From the NCBI GenBank assembly GCA_040954595.2, contig CM082589.2:4030001-4094000 (forward strand): 64,000 nucleotides of DNA. The letters are read 5' to 3'. The position numbers and the translations under genes were made by a program. The DNA comes from Balanoglossus misakiensis (taxonomy: Eukaryota > Hemichordata). The number at the start of each line of letters is the position of its first letter. Position 1 is the first letter of the stretch. Of this stretch, positions 11,301-24,600 are shown piece by piece. The notes beneath the pieces were generated by a model, which worked only from the letters and a program-made list of their open reading frames with translations, was not told the DNA's origin and did no database searches.

Positions 11301-14300
11301 TAAGTCCATGGTGCCTTTGTCTGTCTTGCCAGACGAATTTTGTTGAATCTCTATTATTTTTGACGCATGACTGTTGCAAGTTCAAATTTGACAACTACTA
11401 TAGACTTAGTACATGTATTTATGTGCACATATACCATGAAGGTACCTTCATGAATATTCCATAGCCTGTGACCCTTTTTTGGCTCATACAGGTAAGAGCT
11501 GTGACTGGCGTAAGTAACGGCTTCACATTTTATGGAACTGGCGCTCAGCAGGCATGTGTTTGGGGGCCAGCCAGATCATACGGTGGTGTCGTGTATGCGC
11601 ACAACAGCAGCACTGTGAGGGTCTGGACAGCAACATCCGGTGGTTACATCCTGAATGTCAACGATGGCTGGGCCGTGAGGTCATTTGGTCAAAGCTCAAG
11701 TATTGGAAATATTACTGTGAAAATATTCAAGTTCGTCGGTTCTGATGAAGGTATTATTCCTTATGAATCCTATTTAAATTCCCTAAGTGTTGCCATATAT
11801 TGAAGTATACTTTGGAAATTAACGGCAAATTCCCTTAGAGCATGTCAAGCGAGTGGCCTATACACGACGGCACAGCAGAACAGCCTCAGAACAAACTTTA
11901 AAAAAACTATAATGATATCATTCTGTAAATTAGTCTCTTTTATATATATCAACAGGAAAGTCCACTTTCCCATCAACTACCTCATCACTCCCAACAGTGC
12001 CGTCTACAGTTCAGGAAAGTCTAAATGTAAGTCGTTTGTGTATGTTCTACCGGAATGATGATCTGGACAAACTTGGAGCGAATACTCACACCCTGTAATG
12101 GGCATAGTACTGTATTGGATCTGACTACTACTACTGCAATACATCTTTGTTGTTGACGGAATCTGCAATGATCCTAGTATTCATGGTGCATCCATATTCA
12201 GAATGTATAAGGGTGTGAATATCATTTGAGCATTTTAATTTGTTGTTTTCTTTCTCATCCCTCAGATCATCGAGGCTATGATCAGTCTGTTCAATTATAC
12301 TGCAAGTGCTGTGATGGAGACCTCGGCGACAATGGAAAATAGGCTTGTGGTTGGCCAGTGTATGTAACAGTGATAGAAAGCTATGTCAATTTTCATATGC
12401 CTTGATGTTAACACAAAACGAAATAAAACAAAAATCTGTCTACAAGATCAGTGTATTTGTTTGAGTTGAATGTATTACATTTCCATATACTTAGCACGTT
12501 GTCTTGTACAAACGATATCAAAAATGAAAACGGTTGATTTGTTTTATAATCTCAGGGGTTCTCGACGAAATGGAAGAAGTGATGTCGATGGCTGAATTGG
12601 ACGGACATGATGAACTGACAGCTGGTGAAACCAAAGTTCTCACAAACACAACCATCTTGATTGTCGATTTGTTGTCGAAGTATATTCTCTCCGGGAGTGA
12701 GCCAATCAGTGGTCCCGTCACACTCAGCACCTCGTCCTTTTTATTGTACCTGGAACGCGATTCGCCAGAGGTGTTGTGTAACAGAACGGTTATGCTACGA
12801 CACAACACCGGCTTTGATATCCCGCCGGCGGCATATATCTTCCCGAATCCCAGAATCTTGGAAACAGCAAAGATCTCCATGGCAGTAAGTGTGTGATCTG
12901 TGTCCCCTTCTCACGATATGAATTCTGAACATCCAACCTGTAGCCACACTTTGCTAACAATTAAATCTGATTTGCATGTTCTGTTGCAGGTGTTCCAGAT
13001 GAGTAAGAAGTTCCATAGCGTCACAGCTGGAGAGTCTAACATGACAACTGATGTTCTAACTTTGTCCTTTTTCGATGAGACCAATAGTGAAATCGAAGGT
13101 GGGCATACTTTCATCGTCATCTTTTTTTCTCTGGGTTCAACTCTGAGATAATTGTGATCATGTTCGGTGATTGAAATGCATTTTATGTTAATATAGTGAG
13201 AAGTACAGAGCAGGACATTGGCATACACTTCGGTAAACAGGCGGTCCCAGCTGTTAGTGCCACGTTGGCTGAGGGCTGGTGTTTCCACGATGAGGAGGTG
13301 GTGCACTTTGAATGGACCGTTGAGGTAGGATTTGTTCTTGACAGACTCGACATAATCACACCACAGTCTTACTTCTAAATGTACAGCTTCAGGGCAGGTA
13401 AAATGAGTAACTGAGAAATGATGGACACGTATTGCTGATATAAATGTGGACTTCAAAACCAGCATTCCAAATTTCGTCCATTGTTTCGTCTAATAAAACC
13501 ATTTACCTAAATATTTGCTTAGGAGAAAATTCTTCAGCCGTTTCAGTGAAATTTTCTCGTTTCTTCCAGAACATCAAACCATTCCATGCTATTAAAATTG
13601 TGCTCAATGCGTCAGAGCTTGTAGAGGAGAACACAACTTTGTTCATGTCAAAGAGAACACCTGACTTCAATAGTGACAAGGACGTCCATTTGTTCCACAC
13701 TGGTGTTGAATTTAAGGGAAACATAACTGGTGTGTTTATCCCCGAAGACGAAGTAGTCCAGTCGGGACGTCTTGATTTTGCCTTTGATCTGAAACGTAGT
13801 GAGTGTACAATAATAGACTTTATCGTTGGTGATGTGTGTTCCAGTTCCACAGTCAGAGGTTGATAAAACGTTTGTGTGTATACCATGGCAGGAAGCCTGT
13901 TTAAGTGTCTGAGTATGCATAATGCAAAGTGGCAGCTCATGAGGATTTAAAAATATATTTACAAAGACGTAATGTCTTTTCAGATAATGGTGTGTATTTT
14001 ATGGTTGTTGTGACACAGCACAGATGCAATTATTGGAACGAGAACCAACGTGTCTGGGATAGACGTGGCTGCAAGGTAATAATCATGCCCTTTTTGAAGG
14101 GATAGATAGTTAGGTATCGATGGCTCTTTTCGTGTGTTGAACCTCTTTACCCCTCTTTGAATATGTCATTGTCGTGTCCATTTAAACAATAATATCACAT
14201 ATTTTCCGTCTCTAGGTGTCATCCAAGTCAGGCATCGACGCCACAGTGTGCCTGTGTAACCATCTGACAGCGTTCACATCCAGCACGGAGCAGGTGCCCG

Positions 14301-14359
14301 TTGCTAACATGAAGAGCAACACAGCTGTAGTGACCATTCGGATGAGCGCCCCAAAGTGA
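8309..14359 (+). CDS. Predicted secreted protein: three repeats of an unnamed domain plus GAIN/GPS, no membrane region
   Basis: Fifteen exons join in frame to 805 codons plus TGA: 8309-8381, 9552-9670, 10082-10268, 10477-10728, 10838-10954, 11085-11299, 11492-11750, 11956-12026, 12266-12359, 12556-12884, 12990-13098, 13197-13324, 13570-13798, 13984-14075, 14216-14359. Residues 1 to about 24 look like a signal peptide (hydrophobic VKVILLSMSFA). Residues 37-151, 163-279 and about 290-402 are three diverged copies of one domain with a shared YGG(V/I)V(Y/F)xY/H...VR core. A Ser/Thr/Pro linker covers about 408-431. Residues about 432-741 form a GAIN-like region with helix then beta character. The GPS spans 742-776: C742, W745, W752, GC757, C770, C772, then H774-L775-T776. 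The chain stops at K805, so no transmembrane segment follows. The GPS flank (CLCNHLTAF...VP) resembles polycystin-1-like proteins more than adhesion GPCRs. If cleaved and secreted, it would be a soluble two-chain protein; function unknown. The first exon is the least certain. Confidence 0.8.
8407..8556. repeat. Degenerate GACA/GATA/GATT tetranucleotide repeat
   Basis: Runs of GACAGACA, GATAGATA and TTGATTGA, interrupted at about 8481-8513. They sit just after the donor of the first exon of the secreted GPS gene. No other feature was found in this 1.2-kb intron (8382-9551). Confidence 0.85.
13984..14359 (+). other. GPS autoproteolysis motif and terminal stop (last two exons)
   Basis: Exons 13984-14075 and 14216-14359 carry the full GPS signature: RCNYW, a second Trp, GC, then VCLCNHLTAF. 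Known chemistry of this motif is autocatalytic cleavage between Leu and Thr of HL-T. Translation continues only through VPVANMKSNT and VVTIRMSAPK to TGA at 14357-14359. An ATTAAA at 14580-14585 is a candidate polyadenylation signal about 220 bp downstream. That supports this being a genuine last exon and not an exon missing its donor. Confidence 0.82.
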
Positions 14360-14852
14360 CAGTGTCGGCTGGGATCATTTGTTTCAATTTTTCAACAACG
14401 ATTTGTATACATGTATGATCTATACCATTTTATCACAGCAAGGAGTGAAGTATTTTATGGCGGTAGACGTTTTTTGCTTGTCGGAAAATCTCTCACATTT
14501 TACGCACTATTTATACAATGTAATTGAGCTGATATTTTAAACTAATGCGTTGCATGTTCGGTCGGTAAGCATTTGTCAAATTAAATCTGTTTGCTTGTAG
14601 ATAAAGGTTATAAAGAACGTGTGCCATATTTGCTGAATAGACTACCACAAACTTTTAATTATATTATAGATACAACATGCATTATGTTATGCAAAAGTGA
14701 TCGGATAAGGAGACAAAATACAACGTAGAGGGCACACGCCAACGACATGGAGAAAATGTTCCTCTTTTGGATGTAGCTGTATGGATACCCTCAATTAAAT
14801 TTTTTCGTCAAAACCAAACATTTTACCCAAATTTATGCGTTGTACTCGAAAC

Positions 14853-14884
<32 letters not shown>

Positions 14885-15129
14885 GAGATTCCTCACGTTC
14901 GTCTCATAGAAGTTTAAAGCATAGCCCACTTTTTACTTTTTTCAGAAAATTTGTACACCTGATGTAGGTCTAGCCTAACGGATGTTACAGGTGTTACCTG
15001 ACCAATCAATGTTAATTTTTGCCTAAAGGTTAGTTGCTGGTGCGCAAATTTAAGGGAACTCTTATAATAATTACACACCTTAACCTAAAAATATTATATG
15101 ACAATATAAAATTACTGTTTTTTATAGAG
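14360..15129 (+). other. 3' UTR of GPS-protein gene and spacer with GA/G tract
   Basis: AT-rich spacer. It holds the ATTAAA polyadenylation candidate at 14580-14585 and a purine run at 14852-14887 (GA repeats followed by a G run). I searched for a downstream seven-transmembrane or polycystin-like membrane exon that could extend the upstream gene and saw none. Confidence 0.6.
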
Positions 15130-15606
15130 AAATTTACACAAAATCTGTACTTGACATGCAGTGGTGACTTTTCCCGACTCACATCGTATATCGGTGCATG
15201 AAACAAACAGTGAAATCGAATAACTCCTTGACTCGCCTGTCGAGTCGCATCTTTCATCGATCGACGCTGGAGCTAGGGAGTGCGTACTGCGCGTCGCGCT
15301 CTCCACAGAGCGCTTGAGTGTAAACAGCGCGTTCGTGGACGCTCTCATCACGAAGCCCGCGTTTTGCTCAGTGAACCTCACTGATGAGCATGCTGAACTG
15401 ATCTGTTGTATTAAAGAAGGAGTCTGCGGGTTTCTCGACTGCTATTATCATTTTCTTCAGTGAACGTAGCGGAATTCTTCAATCAATCGCGACCTCTGTA
15501 TGCACGTATCTAGTTTGACGTACGTGCGGCGCGCGACAACCCCGGTGGCGATATAATAACCTCCGCTGTACTATAATATCGTCGCACCGTATCGCATGGC
15601 AAGAAG
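15130..15606 (+). promoter_or_regulatory. CpG-rich promoter and 5' UTR region of CLCN7-like gene
   Basis: CpG dinucleotides become frequent here (for example GCGCGTCGCGCT near 15290 and GCGGCGCGCGAC near 15530), in contrast to the AT-rich flanks. A TATAATA-like element lies at about 15553, 54 bp before the start codon. No canonical GTCACGTGAC (CLEAR/TFEB) box is visible, although that would be expected for many lysosomal genes. An ATG at 15596-15598 opens an 18-codon upstream frame that ends at TAA 15650-15652, overlapping the main start at 15607 in another frame. Confidence 0.55.
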
Positions 15607-18600
15607 ATGGCTGACTTGCTTGGTTCGGATTTACACGATTATGAAGATATAAACCAGCTGAGTGTGAGATCCTACACAGAGCTTCTCGCAGAAGAAAGGG
15701 CTCGGGAGCAAGACTTGACCGCTATAACCGCAACGGTAAGGCCTAAAATATTGTGCTCTGTGTATATCGTATCATTGACCCGCCGTTCCTGTTTGTTGGT
15801 ACATATATAAACTAAAGCATATATATACCACCGAGTTTCCCCATCTCACATGGAAATATTGCAATAATTTATCTCATAGCCATGTGGTCAGTAATCCGCA
15901 AACCATGCGAGCGCATCAATCGATATTATTTGCCCCCCCCCCCCCCGTTTCCAGGGTACCAAGGACGCGCGCGCGCGCGGGTTTAACTTAATCAAGTGTG
16001 AGAAACTGTGACTAAGAATGCAATTTCTTTTGCGTAATTTGTTCATTTGGTACCATTATAAATGCCAAGCTAAATGCTAGCGTCTCAAGATATCGGCGCG
16101 AGGAGAAGTCGAGAAAGTCATCGGCCTTCGCGGGGCCTTGACATTCAAGACAAAGACATTATTCCTTCAAAGAATCTTGGGGGCGTGGCAAAGAATTACG
16201 GATACATTGAAATCAACACAATGTTGGCCACACGGAAAAAGAGGTTTGTTTCGAGCGACCCTAGCATCCGAATAATTTGCGGTAAACCTTGTCTGTAGGC
16301 AGTGAAACACTTTCTCTCATCAAGGTTCACAGCTTTGCCACTCAGTTTTTGCAATTCTCAGGTTTAATCAGCGATTGTGTTTTTAAGTCCAGTTTTTATT
16401 GGGACTTAGGAGCCATTTTGCGTGCTCCAGAAATTTCCTACATTGTAAGTTTTTGGTGGGAGCACACATCTCAAAGCCAGGTATTGATTCTAAACAGACA
16501 GACAAACATGCAAACAAACAAAAACAAGAACCATGACCAGTAAAAAAGAACAGTTGCAGAGGGAGTAACTATGTCTTAAATTGGTATGGCCCAAATCAAT
16601 TGTTCTTTTTTCTCAGTGGTGGTAGTAGGGTCTATTGTTGAAGGTAGTATTAAATGACAGCGGTTGGGGGGTTATAATATCACTGCAAAGGGGAGGATTG
16701 AATGTGAATTGAAAAAAAAGAAGACAAGGGGTTGTTTTATAGGATGTTTTTTTTCACACTCCCAGTTTACAGGCATGTTTGCAACAGCTTGTATTTAGAA
16801 ACTTTGTACCGACCAGGGGGGCAAATGTTTCCCGCCAATTTTTATTGTCATCTGTTAATCCATTGTAAGCGTACACCCAGTTACAACAATAGTCACTTTA
16901 AAGCCCCATATCCATTGTGATTATATTGATCCGCGTGGAAACACAGAACAATAAACAGGTATTCGTTGCAAGGGGGACGTCACATCTACTTACTAAGAAA
17001 GTGATCTTTTGATCTTTGGGTAATCTTTGTTGTCAAGAATTTAGTCTGGAGTGTGTGGAAAAGGTGTGTTTTGATAAAAAGGGCCTCTTATATGTTGTAG
17101 GTAAATTAACTTTTAAAAGGATGTACAATCAGTACTTGAAACTTTAATTTTTTTATATTTAAAAGTGTTATTACAATCTGTAATAAAATTTAAGGGTCAC
17201 CATGCTAGTTTTTAAAATATTAATATTTATCAGGCGGTGAAATAGCCATGAAAAGTGTTGAGTCACACACATTATTGCTGATATTTGAAATTTAGGCTGG
17301 ACTGTACTGGGGCATAGGAAGTAATTCATTGTGTGTGTGTGGGGGGGGGGGGGGCAAATGTAATCAACGTTCTAGTGGTGAATGACTTACAATGGTAATT
17401 TGCATATACGAATAAATTATAATAATTAAAGAAATCTATGAATAAACTAAAACACTTCACAAAATCATTACATTTTCACATGTTGATGTTCCATTTCTGA
17501 ATTAAATAGGCCAGTATATCCTACTTTTCTCACAACATCCAGATCAGAGTTAGTAATCTCAAAGAGGTACTTTGTTTTCTAAAGAATGTGAAAAGAATAG
17601 GGAAAAGAATACAACAAGTGTAAACCGATGAGCAGCTACTGTTTTGTGAACAGAAGCCTAGTGGATGATGTTTATAAAATGTTTACTTCATTACAATATG
17701 GCGGCAAAGAAATGGTGACATCTGATATTTGAACAAGCAGTAACTAATATCATAGTTTTTTTCAGGCTCTGTGAGGTCATGTTTCAGAGCTGACTGACCA
17801 GTCTGTTTAAAGCTCCAGTAGCTGTATTGTTTCCCTATGTTTTCAGTATTTTTGTTTTATGTATCTACTACAGTTTCTTGTTCAAATTCCTGAAACATGA
17901 TGCAATGCCCAGTATCCAGCTTATTGACACAACCTATAAGTATATATAGTCAGCAAATGTGCAAATTTTGTATTCTAGTCCCTTTAATAATATAGATAGC
18001 TGAAAATACAATCAATATGTATGACGTGTGTGCTTATGTTGTAGGCGTACTGATTGTCATCAAAAGCTTATTTCTTTTACTCGGGAGGCCGGGCTTGTTT
18101 GCATGTGAATCAGACTTGAGAAGTAACAATGTGGAGCAACAGTGAGTCATAGGTTTAACTACAGATACCTAATCTATGCTCGGTGACCTGAAATGACCTC
18201 TAGATTCATGATTTCAGGCAGCCTATAATAGGGCTATGTGTAATGACATAATAGATGACATATATTACAGGGTTTTGTCTGAATTCTGTATTTTCACACC
18301 ATTATTTTCTCATCTATAAGGCCATGTCACCTATAATCATTGTGGCATTTTTGGAAATTACTATACATTTTCACAAAATTAATTTCTACAATTTGCTGTA
18401 TATTCACACCATCTTTATCAAGTATAAGGCCATGCCATCTTAAACTTTAGTTTCTCATTGGCAAGGACTACATTTTCACAAAAATAATATATTTGTAGAA
18501 TTTGCTTTCCAACCTCTGTTGAAGTTATACTGAAATTCCATACAAATTGATAATCCCTTTCGCAAGCCACCCTCGTGATTTAAGGTTCTTCACTATATGC

Positions 18601-21600
18601 ATGTACGTTTTATTGATTTTTCGAAATTTATACCCAGGCTGAGTCCTAGCACGTGCCTTGCATATTGCTGCCTCTCGTCAAATCAGTGGCTTTAATGATA
18701 AGAGAGATTTATAATGGAAGTGCTTCAGACACGAAAGCAGTGATGGCTGGGTTATACATGATGGATTTTTGCCAAACTGCTGCAGCTTATATTTGTGGGT
18801 GTTAGTAATATTTGTTTATTGATGAATTTTATTCGTGTGGATGCTGAATTTTAATAAATCATGCGTTTGTGCAAATTTTGATGGAATTTGTTTACTGAGA
18901 GGACGTATGACCTTTAGCTGTCTCCTATAGTGTAATTGCAGTCGACGGTGAAGCAGACGGTTTCCACTGTAGAATGACGCAAGTAAACGTCTCGCATTAG
19001 TCGCGTGTCAACAAAGATGATCTCAGCCCGTAAACACGTACGGTAACCAGAGCTGCTGTATAGAAACTCTGATGGAATGTTTCCCCCCGATCAAATCCAA
19101 TAAAGGTTGCCGCCAAAAAAAACTTTCACAAGAACCACAGTGTTCCATATTCCATCCCAAAAGCCGATTTCAACAAAGTTTTTGTCACCTATGTGGAGTG
19201 CCCAGTTCTCCTATTGCACAGTAGCCAAGACTGGTTTGAACTTTTGACCCTGCTATTGAAACGCATGAATTCCTGTGTCGGCTGGATGAAATCGTTATAT
19301 AAATATCAAAGCTCCAGAATGTCTTTCTCCTAGTTGGCTCTATAAAGTTTATTTGAAATGTATAAGTGCTTGCCAAGAGCTTATTTCTTTGTTTGATACA
19401 TGTACCACCTTTATGTTCTCTGTATTATACGAATTGTAACCTTACAGGTATTTTTCTGTCTTTTGGGTGAGTGAACTCAGTAGTATAAAAAAAGTCATTC
19501 TAATAAGCTTGTTATAACATGTAGGGTTTTCTTGGTTCTACTAGAACTATTCTGAAGTTTAGCAGGCTTTGTATTATATGAGTTAAGGACAGGAATCCAT
19601 ACCATATCTATGAAGATTATATTGGAAGGTACTTTTGGTGAGGAAAATGCAAAGAAGACACAGCTACAGTGGCTTTCGTGCTATAGGCATGTCCTCGTTT
19701 CTGATGAAGCATTACAATGAATTGCGTCAAGAAGGTTAATCCATGTTACAACCCAGCATCTCTCAGGTTGACTTTATTGCAACCCATTAAGAGAAAATGA
19801 GAAAAATGGAAGCCAGTTTTTTTCAGTCGCACGTAGTCAACGTTGAGTGTTGATATAAATCAGTTGCCTAACATTGGCTGCTTCAGGGATTCTGACAGCG
19901 CTTTCAATACAATTTATCTATCAGCCTAACCATGAAATATTCCCAGATGCCAGACAGTGTTAATGTAATTACTTCATTCAGTGTCATATTTTAAAAATAT
20001 TTCTGTCATAGAATGATTTTAATAAAACTAATTTTATTTAAAAAGAATGTATGAAATTTATTTATTGGAATAAAGGTATATGCAGTAATGCTTTGACCAA
20101 GCATAATTATTACGGTTATGACAGATCCATTGCCATGGTTACAATAGGCCCCTAGGACTGCATATGCACTGCTGTTATTGCTTTGCTTAGTGTATGTCGA
20201 AAACACTTGTAAGTAAATCTCACTGTGCATATGCCTATAAAGCCTGCAGCTGTTACTTGTAACAGAGTACAAGAGCCATGTTTGAGCCAACCTACACTGT
20301 ATATGTAGTCAAGTGACAAATGCATGACCTTGTATGTAGTACGTGTTGCAATTGAGTTTCCATGACAACCAACACTTTCTGCAGACTGCTACGAGATAGG
20401 ATCTGACCAGTGATTGACGTCATCGGCATCATGATCATTGTTGTTGTTGTAAGATCGCTGCCCACTTTTACAGTGAGTCGTCTTTTGTTCAACTCGTCAC
20501 TCAGGATGGCTTTTGAAATTCACAATCTACCACTAAGATGGTAGAGATAGCAGTGTGCACCTCTCATTAACCCCCACCCGGCACTGTGGTTTAGTCCAAC
20601 ACCATCGTCTTCTGCAACAATGCAGGACCTCACCACTAGAATGTGGGGATGAAAGTGTCAAACCAGTTCAAGTGAGTCATGATTCCATATGCTTCACTGT
20701 ATCCCCTTGGTAGAAGTGGAATTTTGTTGCCATAGCAACTGAAAGCTTTTTTTGTGTTATTTTCTTCTGGTGAGGCCAAACAGATTTTCTGTTCTCTATG
20801 GGCTCTAGCAAATTGGATTCAGTAGGTTGGGAAGTTTTCACAGTTTTACAGTGCTTGGATGTGTTGACACATCACCCTCATTTTGCAATATGTTATTTAA
20901 AAAAAAATAAAGAACGAAGAATATTGTCTCTAAGTGTAATAAAATACTGATTTTCAATACTGTAATTCTTTTAAGTTTGCTTCAGTTGTGGGTGAGTAAT
21001 TTGACTACTCAGTATTCCAGTTTTAGGAGTGAACTTATATTTTTGTGGCTGCATTCTCTTCTTGTATCTCATTGGGTGGCAACTTAATGGGGTGCGTGTT
21101 GGAGGTCATTCTATTTCTAATAAATTAAATTAAATGTCTTTTATGTTCTGTTTCATTCTGGTCTCCCATCAAACATTATTGATTTCGAATTCCACTAGGT
21201 GTAAAATGTTGCAGCATCTGTTGTCTGTTAATTGTTTAATTGTGACGCATGGCCATCGTGATGCCTTCATCCTGTTGATTGCTGAAGTCATCTTCATGAG
21301 TTGTCAATCAGCAATCACCAAAAGACTTTATTTTGACAAAAACTTTGAAGTACTAGTAGTTTAAGCACAGCTGATTCTGTTGAGTAATTATCACTTTATT
21401 TTGTCATACAGGAAATGTCTCCTCTGTAAAAACACGTGTATATGTTGTTGGTAATTTGGACCTCTTTATCGCCATTTCAAGTAGACTGTGGAAAGGAAAT
21501 GACTGATGTGTGAATCTCTCCCCATCGCTGTTTGGTTTCCCAGCATGCATCATTCAAGCATTAGTAACAAGGTCATTGCCCGCAACAGTTAGGAATATTT

Positions 21601-24600
21601 TTTTTACAAAAATAATTAAAACTTTTCAAGACAATTACCGGTAGTCATGCTGATGATTTTGCTGTATTTAAGGAAAATAAAAAATTAAGTTTTTGCTTGA
21701 TAAAACATTGTATGATGATGGTGATGATCATTGTTGTGGGTTGTTATAGACTTTTGTTATATTTACTGGTGTAGCCACTGCGATGATGATGATTATGATG
21801 ATGATGATAAAGGTGATGATGATGATGATGATGTTGTTGAACCAAAACCACAGCCACCATTGCACCACCCTCGCCGCCGCCACCACCACAAATCAGTTGA
21901 AGCAAAAAGATTAAACAGCTCCAAGTTCACGTACATGCGTAGACATTTAAATTACAAGACTTGAAAAGCTGACCCCAGCTGCATTTTATCCAATTTCCAC
22001 TGAACCTGCAGTTCGAAGGCAGGCAGTCCAGATTTTGACAGCTATTTAAAAATGTACGAGTCCCGTGTAATTGGCCCTGAACCATGTCAGTGTTTCTAAA
22101 TAGTGGCTCTTACGTTTGACCTTGATAATTGGAAGATGGCATGGTGTGACCTTGGAGATCTTCTCTGCAGTGATGCTGGTGAACTTTCCAACAATAGCAA
22201 AGGTATCTGATTGAAAGCGAGGTTCAATCGCCTGTAAACACGCAATACCGCAAAGACCAGGAAAACAATCCCATGGTGCATTTTATTTCTCTCTCTGTCT
22301 GTACAATTAATCTGTTAATGGAACGGAGAAAGCCCACTTGGTACATGCATCTCACAGTTTCGTGTATTGGTCCGCGAAAATGTCAATTGACATACACAGT
22401 GAGTCACTTTTAATGCAGTCTAGATCGCTCTCGCCAGCCGTGCCGATAAAGTTCACATAAATAGCAAGTTGTCATTATTATAATACATGCAAATCAGTGC
22501 AGTCCGGCGAAAACAGGAATTTCAGTCTTGATAGGTCTTGAGCAAAGGAAATACACATGTATCTCTTGATGCAGAAAATATGGATGTTTACCATATACCG
22601 GTACCTATAACCGTAAGTATGGATCATCTTCTCAGTTGTTGTGTTTCAGGGGGAATTTCTACCAGAACCACTAGTCCGAGCCAGTGTGATTTAAAAATTT
22701 AATTATTCAAAAAGTGCATCTAAGTTTTAACCGAAAAGCTGAGTGTCTAAACCAACTTGGAGATTTCAGTAAAATACTCTAAGATACTTTACATTTTTTT
22801 AAAAAATTTGTAGCTGAGATGTACGTCTGATTTTGAATTCACGACAAATATGTGCTGGCAATTAAGCACTTTCAAATCGATGCACCATTCTTGAATGTTA
22901 ACTTGATATTTGTTGCAATGCAACCATCCGAGAGAATTCTACATGCTTGAGTCTGTTCAGACATAAACTCACATTGTTTCTGATATTTATAATCCCAAGG
23001 AATGGGAGATTGAATTGTGAAAATGTTTACATTTATAGAATTCTTGCTCATAGCTAAGAATATTCGTAAGTTATGTTATCTCCACCGCAAAGATTAGAAA
23101 ACTTTGTAAAATTAACATATTTTCATAAGCTGTGTGAAATAACTGCAAATAATATGTAGAAATCCAATATTGTAATGAACTTATGGAACAGAAAATTAAT
23201 CGTCAGGAGCATTAGGCTATTGCTATTGTAGCAATGGAATGCTTTTCTGAGCTAAAATCAAAGATTGGATTTTTTTTCAATTTTTTTATAAAATAACACT
23301 TTTGAATTAAGAATGGAATGAACGTAGCTTGTAATACAGAGCATGGACTGACAATTCCAGTTTTAAGCCGGGAAAGGTGAATTTTGCAATTATGATAATC
23401 TGTGGGAATTTTCAAACTTAATGGAACCTGTTCAGGATATAGGCAGCCAATTTGCTGAGCTCTGGTACATGGAAGTTGTGATTAGACAGTGACACTGCTA
23501 GCCTGATAGGGCACATATCGATTTTATCACCGCACATCACTTGTTCATAAATTTGGATCTATAAGGTACATACATGTAATTCTGCAAGGCAGCCAACGAT
23601 ATTTCCTGAATGAGCTGCTCAATCTGAGAATACGATACAACAGGCAATTTTATTGGTTAATTCTTATCCAATCGTTGTACAGGAAACTGAATTCCTCAGC
23701 CAATCTGGGAGTGGAATAGCAAGTGTGTAATTCATACGTCTTAACCAATAACCGCAGAGGTTGTATTTAAATTGATCTGCAGAGGCCAAAAAGTGAAAAT
23801 GCTCACGTATACATGTCAGTTTAATGTTTAATGATATTTCATTTGCAATTATAGAGACAAATTCTGTCAAGGACCCCAGGTGCAGATGTCAGTAGTTTCC
23901 ATTAAAGGTAATGACTATAAAACTCCTCCACTGGTTACAAAGAGGATGTAGCAAAACATGTCGTGAATTCCCAGCAAAGGAATCGAGCCGCATGATTTGT
24001 TTTTGGTCAAGGTCACAAATTTAAAAGGCTGGAGTTAAAGTGGCTGGTGTTTCATTATTTTTGTTGTGTAGTCTGGACTTCGAGTTTGTCTGCAAGATTT
24101 TTATATTTTTTTTACCAATAAATGAAAAGAGTGAGGCATTTGAAATGCATTCAGAACAGGTCATCGAAGACTTCAGGTACGTTGCAAATTTACGTGTCAA
24201 AATCTAACTGTAGCCGAGCACAGAAAAATAAGGTGTCTATTGATGTCAGCTTAATTTGAATTCTCGGGATACTGCAGGCTTGTGATTTCACACTTTGCAA
24301 TGAAAGCCTTGTAGGGGTTTACGTGTGAAGGTTTAGTACTCTGATCTGTAAATTCCCTGTCAGCTGTCACGTCTGAATCATGGATTACTCTGTTTTAACA
24401 ATCTAGTATTGGATGGGGGTGTTCAGATTCAATGTCCATGTCTTTCACAGAGATCCCCCTACAATGTGTGTACAGATCACATGTACATTAATTAAATTTT
24501 TCTTCTGAAATGGGTCAGCGAATAAATTATAGTGAGTTGATGTAACTGACTGACTGTACTAAATGAATAAATGAATGGTGAATAACTTAACAAGCAAACA

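Noticed and set aside
21731-21964. Asp-rich then His/Pro-rich open frame
   Set aside because: Produced by GAT and CCA/CCG repeats; no gene context.
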